60,000 nt of DNA from Diphasiastrum complanatum (Eukaryota > Streptophyta > Lycopodiopsida > Lycopodiales > Lycopodiaceae), in contig CM055096.1 of assembly GCA_029204225.1 (NCBI GenBank), positions 47,565,079 to 47,625,078 on the forward strand, in the 5' to 3' direction. Below are positions 10,621-21,907 of the stretch, in pieces. Position numbers and translations under genes: made by a program. Positions within the stretch are counted from its first letter, which is position 1, and every line of letters starts with the position of its first letter. Below the pieces are notes generated by a model that made no database searches, had not been told where the DNA came from, and saw only the letters and a list, made by a program, of their open reading frames with translations.

Positions 10621-11525
10621 TTCCTCGTATAATAGGTTGCATGACCCATAAAGATGTAGACTTTGCGGATCGCCCCCGGTGGTGGTAGATCAACAATGAT
10701 CTTGATCTTTGATTGGTCTGTGACGATCCCGTGTCTTGACACTATATGGCCGAGAATCAAGCCATGTGTAACCCAAAATTGACATTTTTCTGGATTCAAA
10801 AAAATCTAAAAATTGTGACATTTTTGTAGCACCTTCTCCAAATTGGATAAGTGTTCTAAGTCTGGTCCATGCATGCACAGATCGTCCAAGAAAATTTCCA
10901 AAATTTTTTGCAAATACTCTTTGAATTCCACCTGCATGACACGCTGAAAAGTGCTTGGGGCATTGCAAAGTCCGAATGGCATCACCTTATAGGCATAGGT
11001 TCTCCATTCTATGGCGACTGTTCTCTTATGCTGGTCTTGGGGTGCTATCTTCACTAGTTGTAACCGCTGAAGCCGTTTAAAAGACTGTAGGCTTCTCTCT
11101 GTCAAGGACACTTTTCGTAAATGGTAAAGGAAAATGATCCTTTTTGGTGACTGCATTTAGTGCCTTCAGATTCACACAGATTCGCATTTTGCCATTCTTC
11201 TTGGGTACTATAACTATCGGCAATACCCATTGTGTGTTTCATAAATGAAATATGCATCTAACAACTTCTACAACTCCTGCTTGATTAGTTCCGTATAGTT
11301 TGGGTTGCAGCAGTAGTAACGACTCACCTTGGGGATTGCTCCATCCACCAAGGGTATGGTGTGTTGGACTACTGTTGGTGGAATGCCTTTCAGATCACTA
11401 CAACTCCAGGCAAAACAATCTTTATACTCTACCAACAACAATCGTAGTCTCTTGAACTGTGTGGGCGTTAACTGTTCTCCCACATGCACTATCTTTTCTT
11501 CTTCACCTGACTCGGCAAGGTTCAT
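10614..11525 (-). pseudogene. Gypsy A reverse transcriptase
   Basis: Several minus-strand frames together give a gypsy reverse transcriptase: LLVEYKDCFAWSCSDLKGIP, IPLVDGAIPKVSRYY, AYKVMPFGLCNAPSTFQRVM, then FLDDLCMHG, which carries the catalytic Asp pair in place of the usual YxDD, then NPEKCQFWVTHGLILGH. At least three frameshifts separate these parts. It cannot make a full enzyme. Confidence 0.88.
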
Positions 11526-12246
11526 CAGCTATGTTTGCGCAGGTCCCTTAAAGACTTGTTTTGTTGGTGCCTGACTTTGATCAGGTTCTCTCTGGACTTG
11601 CGACATCATAATTACCATGTCGTCCAAGGTATAATTCTTGAAAGTCTAAGACATTTTGTGAACTGGAGCTCGTCAAGATTCCTCTTTCAACATATTGATC
11701 TTAGCTTGATTGGTCATCTTTTGGTTTTCTGTCATCTGAGTAGAGAATGACGCTGTATCTGAGTCCATCTTGCTTGACTTTAAGGAATCCAACACCTTCT
11801 TTTTGCTCTTTTTTGTCATTTTGGTGTGGATTTGTTCTTGTTGTCTTTCATCGGAACTGGTGTAACATTCGCCTCGTGGTTGCGAATATCAACATCCACT
11901 GTAGCTATAGCCTCTTCGGGTAGATCGCTCCATCGGATCACCTGATTGTAGCGTTGTTTCAACTGATTCTTCTTATTTGCAGGTGTCTTTGGTGGATCTA
12001 TCCTTGAGACCTTCGCCATAGCAGACTTTTGCGGCAGTTGAGCTGGTACTTTCTTGATTCTGTAATGATCTGGGTCCATGTGGTGTAGGACCTGCTCATC
12101 AGTCAGTTCAATCTCCTTATTATAAGTTAGAGCATGTTGCCAAGGTACTAAATCATTGCCACTGGGTCCTCAGTAGGTTCCGCTGATAGCCATGCTACGT
12201 TTATCATATTCATCCCAAATGTGATTGGTGTGTCCATAGTATAACA

Positions 12247-13256
12247 TTAAGATGTGCTGAGTTCAGAATTTGATTCATATTGACATGCCTGACAGTCAAT
12301 CATTGCTAATGCATTCGTCCATCTCACAACATCCATCTCTGAATCATAGTGACCACCCTTGGCTGGCCTTGGGCGATCAATTGTGTGATCTGTCGTGGAT
12401 GATTCATCATCAGCCTTGGGTACAATAGATTTCACCGCCCATGTGGTTGGATCAACCTTTACAGCCTGCTCTCTGTTCTCAAAGGTGAGTTTTCCCGTAT
12501 CCCAATTGTGTACTACTTGCGCAGTCCTCAACCATGGTCTTCCTAGTAAAACACAATATGCAGTTGGAGATTCAGGTATATTCATGACTACAAAAGTAAT
12601 CACAAACTGCATGTCTGCTATTTTTACAGGGATATCGGCAACCACACCCTTTAGTTTTACACAGGATTGATCTGCTAGCTTGATGGCAAATCTAGTTGTC
12701 TTCAGCCCTTGTAAATCCCACTTTTCATATAAAGTAGTGGAGATCAAATTGACACCTGATCCTCCATTTACTATTGTTGCCTCGTCCTCGTATCTCTTGT
12801 GTTTGATTGGCAAAGTGATATTGTGTTTCTCACTTTCCCATGTTGTCCCGATGTGGAGGACGTTACTTGTTTCTTCATAGCCGTACAATATATGAGCTCA
12901 GGCGCTACTGGCTCCTCGTCCGTTTTGGCCCATTCAACCAAAAGGATTTTAGCTTGTGGTGCAATCCGCAGTAATTCCCCGAGAGGTAAACTAACACGGC
13001 TTGCCAATAAGATTGTGAGCCTTTCAATGCGTGGTTTCTCAAGCTCCACCATGTGAAAAGGTGGTTCATGACGATGCAACCAATCGTTTTGATCAGTGCG
13101 CAATGGTGAGCCCGCTTGCAGTTCCTGTTCGCTGTCAGCTGGAGGTTCCATATGATTGTCCCTTTCTTGCTCTTTTTCCTTCACTTGTGCTCTCTGTACC
13201 CAGTGTCGTATTTTCTGGTACTGTCTTCTTTCTTCTCTCACATTCGGATATGGCAC
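12247..13256 (-). pseudogene. Gypsy A aspartic protease region
   Basis: The minus strand from about 12890 down has VNGGSGVNLISTTLYEKW, where the catalytic motif expected as DxGSG/DSGAS reads NGGSG, then AYCVLLGRPWLRTAQVVHNW. The Asp-to-Asn change would inactivate the enzyme. The upstream frame, to 13256, is charged spacer between gag and protease and overlaps in another frame, so a frameshift lies near 12800-12880. Confidence 0.8.
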
Positions 13257-13394
13257 TGAAGTTGAGGGTTAGTCATCAGTGACCGATGGTGCTGGTGAGG
13301 GAGCCAATTCCTTCCTCTTTTGTGCTCACGTAACAACTAACACAGGAGCATGGAGTTGTTGCCTTTTCGGTGGCATCCCCGCTGGAACTGCTGG

Positions 13395-14261
13395 TTATTG
13401 TATTGCAATGAAGTTTAGTGGTGCACTGGTTCCAGCTCTCAATGGACAATTCTTGAAGCAGTATCCATAACCACATTCTCGGCAAAAGAATGTATATTGA
13501 CCATTGTAAGAACATTCTGCAATCATGTGTCCTTCGCCGCATCCATAGCAGCCGTAATTTCTTCCGTCTTGACGTTGAGTTTGAGCTGTATAGGTCACAA
13601 AATACTCATTTATGGCAGGATCCATAAATGGCTCCTCCGATCCATACCATTGTTGTTGCTCAGGTTGAGATGGTGCTTGCATCTCTGGTTCTGTTGTTGT
13701 CAGGTTTACATGGGCCACTTGTTGATTGGTTGGCCCTGGTGGTGCAGATAAGGCCATACACTGTTGTTGATTCGGTGCGCCGTACCTCAATACCGCGTTT
13801 GGTGCTCCTTGATGATATGGATAAGAAGTCTGATACGGGCTTCTCTTTTGTTGAACAATGCGGGGGTTAAATGAGCAAAATGTTGTATCGTGCGATGTTG
13901 CATTGCACAGGTGGCAAAATCTATGTGTCAATCTCAGATTTTGCTTTAGGAATGGACACTTGTTTGTTGTATGCTTTTGTGTGCATATTGAGCACCATAC
14001 ATTCTCACGTCGGGGATACTGTAGCTGGGTTGGTTCCGGTACATGTGGCGTTGTTGCTACAGCTCCTTGTAAGGCCTTCAGTTTCTGATCAAACTGCGCC
14101 GTAAGATCTGCTGTTTGTGTAATTTTGTCATTGATCCAATAGCAATTCTGTGGATAGAGCGATGCGTTAGATGATGATGATGCTATCGAGGGGGTAGGTG
14201 TATGGGTGGATGGATATTCGTCATCAAATCCCTCATCCTCTTCCCTGATGGCATCTTCCAT
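13395..14261 (-). pseudogene. Gypsy A gag C-terminal part with two zinc-knuckle groups
   Basis: A 288-codon open frame. The first Cys/His group is CSICTQKHTTNKCPF with CHLCNATSHDTTFC. The second is YGCYGCGEGHMIAECSYN with FFCRECGYGYC. Gln/Pro-rich spacer joins them. Doubled Cys/His groups like these occur in gag or adjacent pol of Tat/Athila-like elements and bind element RNA. Gypsy B keeps the second group (FACGENHRVAECPNKDKFVTFC) at 20395-20646. Confidence 0.75.
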
Positions 14262-14389
14262 AGCTTCTTGCAGAGTAGCGTATTGCTCCCGTCATTTCAG
14301 TTCTTCTGATGCTCTGTGGTAGTCCTGCTAGGAACCACATTATCACCACATGATCGGGAGTTAGAGTTGCACTGCACTCGGATCGTAGA

Positions 14390-14700
14390 TGTTTCCTTTT
14401 TAAAAAAAAAAATTTATGGAGGCTCCACCTGCCGCGGCTAGTGCTGTTCTCAATTTTTTTTTTTTAATGGAGGCCCCACCCGCCACGGCAGGTAAAGCCC
14501 CCAATTTCTTTTATACTTTTATGGAGGCCCCACCTGTCGTGGCGGGTGAGACCCCCAATTTTGTTTTTTTATAGAGGCCCCACCCGCCACAGCGGGTGGA
14601 GATCCTAAAATTTTTAAACTTTTTGTTTTTTTTTATGAAGGCTCGACCCGCCGTGGACCTTAACTTTTAGCCCTTGGCTCGTGGTGGGTGAAGCTTAAAT
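14390..14700. repeat. About five imperfect 60-bp tandem repeats with a palindromic core
   Basis: Units begin near 14415, 14468, 14520, 14572 and 14636. Each carries GGAGGCCCCACCCGCCACGG or a close variant, followed by GGGTG and a poly-T run. The core CACCCGCCACGGCGGGTG is a near-perfect inverted repeat. The block separates the gag capsid region from the zinc-knuckle frame and is absent from gypsy B as far as I can see. It is not coding. Confidence 0.8.
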
Positions 14701-15256
14701 CGACTCGTTCAATATAGTCCCTGACCCTTTCTCATTTTCCCATCTTGACTTTGCTCAGCAGGAGAAACAGGTCTTCTAGAAATTTCCTTGGTTTAAAGCG
14801 TGTAATGAGAGCCGCTTTAACTGCTTCCTAGGTAGATTTTTCTTCCTCTGACAAGTTGAAAAACCAATCCTGAGCCACTACTAATAAGGACATGGAGAAC
14901 AGCATCAATTTTTCTGCAGGTGTCCATTCGCCGTAGATTTCACAAGCTTGCTCATAGATCTAGAGGAAGCGGATGAGATTTGATGATCTGTCGTATTTTG
15001 GTATTTCCATCCGTGGTGCTCTCTGGATTGCTTGCAAGGGAGCGACAGGTTTGGGTTGGCCCATTGGTTCCATTGGCGCTGGTTCCGGTTCTGCCTCTTG
15101 TTGCGCAACTGCTAATCTGAGAAGGTGTGGTTCTTGATTTGCTATCCTTCTTGCTACTGATCGTCCAGATCTCAGATTCATCCGATGGTGAGTTTCAAAG
15201 TAGTTGGATCTTGCTTGTACAGTGGGATGTCGTCTGGATCTTAAGAATCTGATCAA
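14700..15256 (-). pseudogene. Gypsy A gag capsid region
   Basis: The minus strand from 15256 opens with basic sequence (MIRFLRSRRHP, MNLRSGRSVARR), then PRMEIPKYDRSSNLIRFL. In following frames come EIYGEWTPAEKLMLF, AQDWFFNLSEEEKS and VKAALITRFKP, which together match the Retrotrans_gag pattern (x-W-x-x-L, then FxxRFxP). Internal stops break it. It formed the particle shell. Confidence 0.75.
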
Positions 15257-15399
15257 TCTGATTGATCGGAAGTGAAATTTAGGCCTTGTACGATGGTTTT
15301 TTGTTGATAACTTTTTACTCCTTGCACTGGTTGACCTGAGATTTTGACAGTAGCTGGATCTAGTGCAGATCTTTCCACTAATATAGTCTGCAAGGTTAT

Positions 15400-16175
15400 C
15401 TTGTGCGAGGGTTGGATGTGCGAGGGTTCTTTAATTGTTTTTAAACTTGATATCTTTCAGATCTCGCAAGGATCACAATAGCTGAATCTGGGTCAGTTCT
15501 CACTATGGAATTCTCTGCGAGAGTTAACTCTCGCACTAAGTAAAAATTTCACTGTATTTAAGGGTTCTGAACCACTATTTTGGCTTGACCAAATCTCTAT
15601 ACTAACTCTCACAGGCTTCATCACTGATGAAAATTGACATTTTGAATCGATTGAGGTGGTCTACGAGAGTTCTTACTGGAAAGATTTGTTGGATCTTCAC
15701 TGTTTAGTGATTTTTTATCACTTAAACCCAGTTTTCTATTCACTGGAATCAAACTAACTCTCGTAGGCGCTTCTGTGTCCTTGTCTCATTGAGATGGAAC
15801 TTTAGAATCCTCTACGAGAATTCTTGCCCACTGGAATTGAAAATTTTGGTGTCTGTGAGGGTTCTCTGGTACTTTCTCGTCTTTTTCTCACTGGGAACTC
15901 TCGCACAGGCACTTAGACATCAAACTAACTCTCGCAAGTTTCTCTGTGTCATGGTCTCACTGAGATGGAACTTCAGAGGGCTCTGCGAGAGTAGTGGTGA
16001 AGATATGCATTTTTTAAATTTTTTCAAGGTTTTTTTGAATTTCTTTTATGATTTTTCTCTGATTTTTGCAATCTGCTTAGAATTAACTCTCGCAGGCTTC
16101 TATGCAGGTCTAGGACAATACCTTGGAGCTGCTACCCGTCATGCAAGGGTTAACTCCCACTAGTTTTGGAGAAAA
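15400..16175. repeat. Leader repeats containing AACTCTCGCA
   Basis: The region between primer site and gag has at least ten copies of CTCTCGCA / TGCGAGAG variants. A longer unit of about 175 bp is repeated: 15748-15830 and 15923-15992 share CAAACTAACTCTCG, then TCTGTGTC, GAGATGGAACTT and CTCTRCGAGAG-like ends. The inverted halves could form hairpins in the leader RNA. Long repeated leaders are common in large Tat-type elements. Confidence 0.6.
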
Positions 16176-16444
16176 TGAAATCTGATAGAAAATTTGGCTC
16201 TTTTCCCTCCAAAATGCAGATTGGTGTGTTTTTTGGGTTTTTTGGTTGGTTGATTTGGGTTTCAAGCCCTTAAAGGTTGTTCGGGGCCTCCTCTACCCTC
16301 TCACACCTCCTCCGCTAGCTGTGAACAGTCCAAACACAAAAAAAATACAGAAAACTAACTCTAAACTCCCAAAATTCTACCTAAAACTACTCTAAAAGCA
16401 AGAAATAGCTAAATTGCAGCTATACTAGTTAGTGGAAACCTATC

Positions 16445-16466
16445 CCCGGCAACGACGCCACTGTAG
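16445..16466 (-). other. Gypsy A primer-binding site
   Basis: On the minus strand CTACAG is followed by TGGCGTCGTTGCCGGGGAT. This closely matches the TGGCGCCGTTGCCGGGGA-type site of many plant gypsy elements and marks the inner border of the 5' LTR. Confidence 0.8.
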
Positions 16467-17180
16467 GGTCTTCGATCCGACGTAGTAATAGCCCTCCCGC
16501 CTGTCAACAAGGGTTAGTTCACTGGATAGGCACCTAACTATGCATAGGTGCTACTTTTAGTTAGTTCCCTACTTTTCATCTATCTCTACCACTACTAACA
16601 CTACTCCAACTAACTATACTTCCCTAAACTAACTTCATCATGATTGTTGGTGAAAGGGAAGGGAAGAATAGAAGAGAAAGAAGGAGAAGAGAGAAAGAGA
16701 GAAATAGAGTTGAGGGGGAGGCTAGCTCAAAAGCTCAAGATGCATGCTAATGGAGAAACCATAACTATTAAAACAACAACATAGAGATGGAAACAATTAG
16801 AAACACACAACAAAAAAGCATTAGCATGAGTGCCTAGCAAATGAGGACGCTTGGCTTTCCAAATTGGTAGAGTTTTCACCTTGCATGTGTAAGTCCAACA
16901 CGATGATCACATAGAGATTTGATTAATTAGAAAGTCAATAAAAGGACTTTAGGCCTTTTTGGGGGACTTTTATTGTTGTAGGGCCTATATGTCAAGTTAG
17001 TGAATAAAGTTGGGACTCGCACCAAAATTGGTTCAAATTTAAATTCAAATTGGTTCTCTCTAATTATTGAATGAGTTTCCACTCTTTTTTTAATTTGAAT
17101 AGTTAGGGAGGTAGAAATGGGCCAATAGGATTGTGAGGCCATGGCCCTCCTCTCTACTATAAATAGTGCCAAACTTGAGT
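16467..17180 (-). repeat. Gypsy A 5' LTR (outer border uncertain)
   Basis: Sequence just outside the primer site. 16860-17140 is homologous, inverted, to 38780-39060, which stands in the same relation to the plus-strand gypsy C. This supports LTR identity. A second LTR copy is not in the window, so the outer end is not fixed. 16660-16740 is a purine-rich GA stretch. Confidence 0.55.
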
Positions 17181-17794
17181 TTGGAAATCATGTTCATATC
17201 ATCATTTCAATACATGCAAATTGGTTCTCTTATGGAATGGATTTGTGAATGTCCTTGCTCTCTATCTTTTATGCAAGGAACACTCAGAACCACCAGCCGC
17301 GACAGATATGGAGACAACCAGTTCCTGGACCAATTGGTCCCGACAGCATACCGCTGCCGCCACGGACCGAATGGTCCCAACGGCATACCGCTGGCGTCCC
17401 GGGATACGACCCTCAGCTATGTGCCAACTTAAAAATTTTGAAGCGACCTTACAACTGGCGCTTTTACCGAACACTGAAACCCAGAAGGTAATTAGAGTCA
17501 TTTTGAGACAAATCCCACTTTATTGATAAATCTGAGAAGGTTACATTTCAAGTGTGTGACTGACCCTAGTCTCCGGGGCGCTAGCATGCCAAGGTGAGAG
17601 CCATGACAACATTGTAAGGGAGGCTGAGACTTGGTTGGAGCTCGCCCTGAGTCGCAACCCGCACTCTCCTATAGTATTGGTGGGATTCGGCACCCCCCCC
17701 TCATACCAAACACTCTACCTAGGCTGGTAAAGCACGTTTTTCTCTCTCTAGAATTTTCTCTTTCTAGAAAGTCATTTTCTCTCTCTAGAATTAC
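17181..17794. other. No gene; relic LTR-like sequence
   Basis: Short open frames here show no family match. 17520-17740 resembles the chromovirus-type LTRs at 22200-22460 and 26350-26610 (AGGTTACATT, GGAGCTGAGACTTGG, CCTATAGTWYTGGTG, GGTAAAGCACG), so it is a diverged LTR fragment. A CTCTCTAGAA-rich run at 17739-17790 joins it to gypsy B. Confidence 0.5.
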
Positions 17795-20650
17795 ACGTCT
17801 TGTTTACCAAGTAAAGTAACGACTGGTGATCCGTATAAAATACAAAATGCATTTCCATAAAATAATGTCAAAATTTCTTTATAGAAAAAATCATTGCTAA
17901 TCCTTCACGTTCCGTTGTGGAATAATTTATCTCTGAATCTGTAAGTTGTCTGCTTGCAAATCGCATTGGATAGTCTTTCTTGTATTCACCTGGCTGTGTC
18001 AAAATTGATCCAATAGCATATTTCGAGGCATTCGTGTGAACATGAAATTCAATCATTCAATCTGGAGAACGTGTATCAGTGCCGAAGCTAATGTTTTTTT
18101 CAAATTTTCAAAAGCTTCTAATGCCTCAACTGTCCAAATAGAAACAATGGTCAATTTGTGTATAGGTCTCGCCAGATCAACAAAGAATATAATGAAAATT
18201 CGATAATAATTCGCATGACCCATAAAAACATAAACTCCACAAATTGTTCCTGGCGGTGGTAATTCCACAATAACTTTGATTTGGGAATAATTCGTCACAA
18301 TGCCATGCCTTGGTACCACATGCCCAAGAACAACTCCATGAGAAACCCGTATCTGACACTTTTTTGGATTTAAGAAAATTTGGTACTTGCGACAATGTTC
18401 AAATACTCTTTCTTTGAAAGCAAACTGCATCACTCTTTGGACTGAACTAGGTGCATTACAGAGTCCAAAAGGTATTACTTTATAAGCATAAGTGCCACAT
18501 TCTATTACAAAGGCTGCTTTATGGCGATCCACAGATGCAATCTTGACTTGGTTGTATTCACTGAATCCATCTAAAAAATTGTAAGCTTCTGTTCCAGCAA
18601 GGCGATCCAAAATGCTTTTGGTAAAAGGTAACAGAAATTGATCCTTTTGTGTCACTTTGTTCAAAGCCTTGAGATCCACACAAATTCTCAATTTTTCATT
18701 CTTCTTAGAAACAATGACAATTGGTGAAACCCAGTCAGTGTGCTCGATCTCATAAATGAAATCGACTTCAAGAAATCTCTGTAACTCTTTCTTTCTCAAA
18801 TTCGTAACATTAGGATTACAGCGATAGAACTTTGTGACCTTGGGAACTGCATCAAGTATTAAGGGTATGGTATGCTCAATAACTGATGTCGGAATCCCTT
18901 TGAGATCTTTATAAGTCCAAACAAAGCAATCTTGATACTTGATAAGCAAGAAACTGTTCAGGAGTAAGTTGTGCTTCAACTTGTACAATCTTTTCTGGTT
19001 CTCCTGGTTCCGCAAGATTCATAGGCTACGTCCTAATTAGGCCATCATAAACATCTTTCGATTCTGGCACTTGTTCTATAGGTTCACGACGTGCTTCTGG
19101 TAACATGATAACCACATCATCTAGAGTATAGCATTTGAAATGCTCTGGCATATCATGTTGGACTTCATCTGATTGTTCTTCGTCAAAAGGATTAGGCTTG
19201 GATCTTCGTTTATCTTTCTTAGCAGGAATCGATTGTGGAGGCGATGACTTCCGAGAAGATGGATTCTTCTTTGAAGGTGATGACTTCCTGGATGGTGATG
19301 TCTCACGAGAACTCCGACTTGAAGAATCATCCTTGACTTTCCCTTTGTCTTTATCCAATAAGGGTGGCACATTCTTTTTGGGCTACTGGTTTGATAGTCC
19401 AAGTGATCGGATCAACTTTGACTACATGTTCACGATTTTCAAAAGTGATTTTTCCGGTATCCCAGTTATGAATTAATTGCGCAACTCGTAACCATGGGCA
19501 GCCCAATAGGACTCCATACACATTTGGTGCATCAAGTAAGTCCATTGCTACAAAAATAATGACAAAATGTACTCCAACAATTTTGATAGGTATGTCATCA
19601 ATCATTCCTCGTGGTTTGATCAGCTAGCTTAATGGCAAAAGTCACAACCTTAATCCTTATAAGTCCTCACTTTGCACATAGCTTTGTTGAGATCAAGTTT
19701 ACTCCCGAACCTCCATCTATCACGGCTGCTTCTTTGGAAAATTGTCTATGTTGTATTGGCAAAGTGATATTTTTTTGAACACTTTCCCAGGCTGCTCCGA
19801 CATGGAGTACCTCATTAGATTCTTCAAATCCAACACAAAAAAGTGGTTCTTGATGGGCTTCTGGTTCAGTTTGAATTAACTTTTGCGCTAATACTTCTTT
19901 TGCTTTCAGCACCAACTTCAGAAATTCTCCTAATGTAATATTTATCCTACTAGAAAAAACATTCATGAGTAACTATGTTTGTGGCGCTTCTGGTTCAGTC
20001 ATCTTGAAAGGTTCTTCATGATGAGAAAACTGAGTATTCATATTGGTCCATGAATTATTCAGTGGCTGCACAGGTGAAGACTGGATTCGGCTGCAGCTTT
20101 AGCAGCTTCAAGCTCCTCTTTTTCTTACAAATGTTTAACCCATTGCCTTATATCCTGATATCTCCTCTTTTCTGCATGGAGATTTGGATAGACTCCGGAT
20201 GCTGTTGGTATATCAGTTAATGGTATATAATAAGCAAGTACTAGATCTGTTATCGGTTCTTTCTGCTTTTGAGCTCTAGTAACAACCACCAAGGGTATAC
20301 TTGGTTCAGATTGAACTGCTGGTCTTTGCTTGATTGTTATGAAATTGACAAGAGTTGTGGCCAGTGGCGGCTTCGGTCTTGTTGGACACTCCTTTTAGCA
20401 ATGCTCATAACCACAGTCACGACAGAATGTTACAAATTTGTCTTTGTTTGGACATTCTGCAACTCTGTGATTTTCTCCACATGCAAAGCATCCAAGCGGC
20501 GCTCTAGTCCAATTTATAGATGCTTGTCGTTGTGCGACAACATAAATAGCATATTGTTCTGAAGGACCACTCTCATGATCATTACTATAATTCCATTGCT
20601 CATTGCCTAATATCCTAGTGGTTTGTCCTGCTATATAAGGCAACATACCG
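17795..20650 (-). mobile_element. Ty3/gypsy retrotransposon B, truncated and decayed
   Basis: Minus-strand order: zinc knuckle (20646-20395), protease (19966-19351), Lys/Ser-rich spacer (19370-19026), reverse transcriptase (19015-18053), RNase H (18056-17795). Each part has a counterpart in gypsy A, with about half the residues shared. The protease motif reads DGGSGVNLIS, keeping the Asp lost in gypsy A. It ends abruptly in RNase H after FYTDHQSLLYLVNKTCN. No primer site or own LTR was found. Confidence 0.8.
18053..19015 (-). pseudogene. Gypsy B reverse transcriptase, catalytic loop deleted
   Basis: A 320-codon frame contains YQDCFVWTYKDLKGIP, RICVDLKALNKVTQKDQFLL, YNFLDGFSEYNQVKIA, AYKVIPFGLCNAPSSVQRVM and NPKKCQIRVSHGVVLGHV. 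Between FAFKE and RVFEHCRKYQ the stretch that should hold the YxDD loop is missing; gypsy A has FLDDLCMHG plus flanks there. The open frame is therefore kept but the active site is gone. The downstream part joins the RNase H (FENLKKTLASAL). Confidence 0.88.
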
Positions 20651-21105
20651 ACTATTCATTGATCTTTGCAAACACACAAAGGTGTATAACATTGCAATTT
20701 TTTTATTAACAAATTAGCTTAACAAGCTACCACACGGCTCTCAAATGTAAGGTACTTAGCATCCTTTCAAATGCATATTAAGCTCACACTTATATTTTTA
20801 TCCATTAATACCATATTGAAATTAATGTCAAATTTTGATTATAAAATTTTCTCAATATAGAAACACATCATAATGTCCATAAATACATAAGATAGCATGT
20901 AATATTCACCTAATAATTTCAATTCGTCAGAGCATAATAATTTGAGATAATGATCATTTAATTTTTAGTCCACATTTTATTATAAGTATACACTTATTCA
21001 AAATCTAAAAACAAAATCTTATTTGCTTTTAAATTAATCATAAAGTTGTTGTTTATTAACATGTTATTCATAACAGATAAAAAACAAAAATTACAACAAA
21101 GTAAT
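20651..21105. other. AT-rich stretch, no gene
   Basis: I see no open frame with family resemblance and no repeat structure; base composition is strongly AT. Confidence 0.5.
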
Positions 21106-21109
21106 TTTG

Positions 21110-21580
21110 CCATGCGTGGCACTGCCACGCGTGGCAAATTTCCAAAGCCAAATTTTTCTACGCGTGGCAAATTTTTTGACAAATTTTTCCATGCGTGGCA
21201 ATAAAAAAGGCCATCGCTCTGGAATTTTCTCTGGAGATTTGCCACGCGTGGCAAATCTTAAAAAATCATGTCAGATGAAAATTGGTTAAATAACAACCGT
21301 ACGTGGCACTTCCATGCGTGGCTGTGCTACGCCGACATATTTTGGCGCTCATATTTTAAGTTTTAGCTTAAAAAAAATTTGTGTGGCACTGCCACGTGTG
21401 GCAGTGCCACGCAAAATTAAAATTTTTTTGTTGGACCTCACCTCCAACCTAGATTTCACCGGCAGGGTCCTCGAAAACATTTTGGCGTGGATATGCCACA
21501 CGTGGTAGTGCCACGCATAAAAAAAAGTCAAAATTTCAACTAAGTATCGGGTCCGCGTGGCAGCGTCGCATGGCAAAGCA
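21110..21580. repeat. Cluster of short palindromes around TGCCACGCGTGGCA
   Basis: At least a dozen half or whole copies of TGCCACGCGTGGCA and variants (ACACGTGGTA, ATGCGTGGCA, ACGTGTGGCA) lie at about 21110, 21128, 21160, 21190, 21240, 21302, 21315, 21382, 21393, 21405, 21494, 21505 and 21555. Spacing is irregular with AT-rich spacers, so it is neither a simple tandem nor a CRISPR array. Short open frames on both strands simply read the repeat. Confidence 0.75.
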
Positions 21581-21907
21581 CACATATATGTAGTTGTGAA
21601 TATGTCGTCCCGCACCCCACAAGGCACAGACCACGCTATCACCAACCTAATGACAACAACTTGCCTCATCTATCCTATACATGCAAATGGTGCCAGGCCC
21701 GAACCGCGGGAACTGACCGTGCTTACACCTCAAGGGCAACACCTTGACACATCAAGTCCCCCATTCTGCCAATCACCCCGACCGTGGACGCATCTGTGCT
21801 TACACTGTGGGCAACAGTTTGCACAACGGCTGTCCTGACAAATCCCAAAAAGTAGCCATCCCTGTGAGACTTGCATAGCTGACCGGTTAGTCGACTCTGA
21901 TACCACA
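21581..21907 (-). other. Primer-binding site and truncated internal part of a retrotransposon
   Basis: On the minus strand the LTR at 21908 ends in ACA and is followed by TGTGGTATCAGAGTCGACTA, an initiator-Met primer site. Below it, 21590-21880 shows no recognisable gag and is then lost in the palindrome cluster, so the element is truncated. Confidence 0.6.

Larger units (their letters stand above)
9578..16470 (-). mobile_element. Ty3/gypsy retrotransposon A (Tat/Athila-like), decayed, split by the DNA transposon
   Basis: On the minus strand the order is primer site (about 16450), leader, gag, zinc knuckles, protease, reverse transcriptase, RNase H, integrase, as in Ty3/gypsy. There is no chromodomain visible and the protease has LLGRPWLRTA, typical of the non-chromovirus OTA lineage (Tat/Athila). 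The coding part is broken into many frames. The integrase continues at 1-247 beyond the inserted transposon, so at least 7.1 kb of this element is in the window and its 3' end lies off the left edge. Gypsy B (17795-20650) is a near relative. Confidence 0.85.

Noticed and set aside
21110-21580. CRISPR-like array
   Set aside because: Unit spacing is irregular, the repeats are palindromic variants, and the context is a eukaryotic repeat-rich genome.
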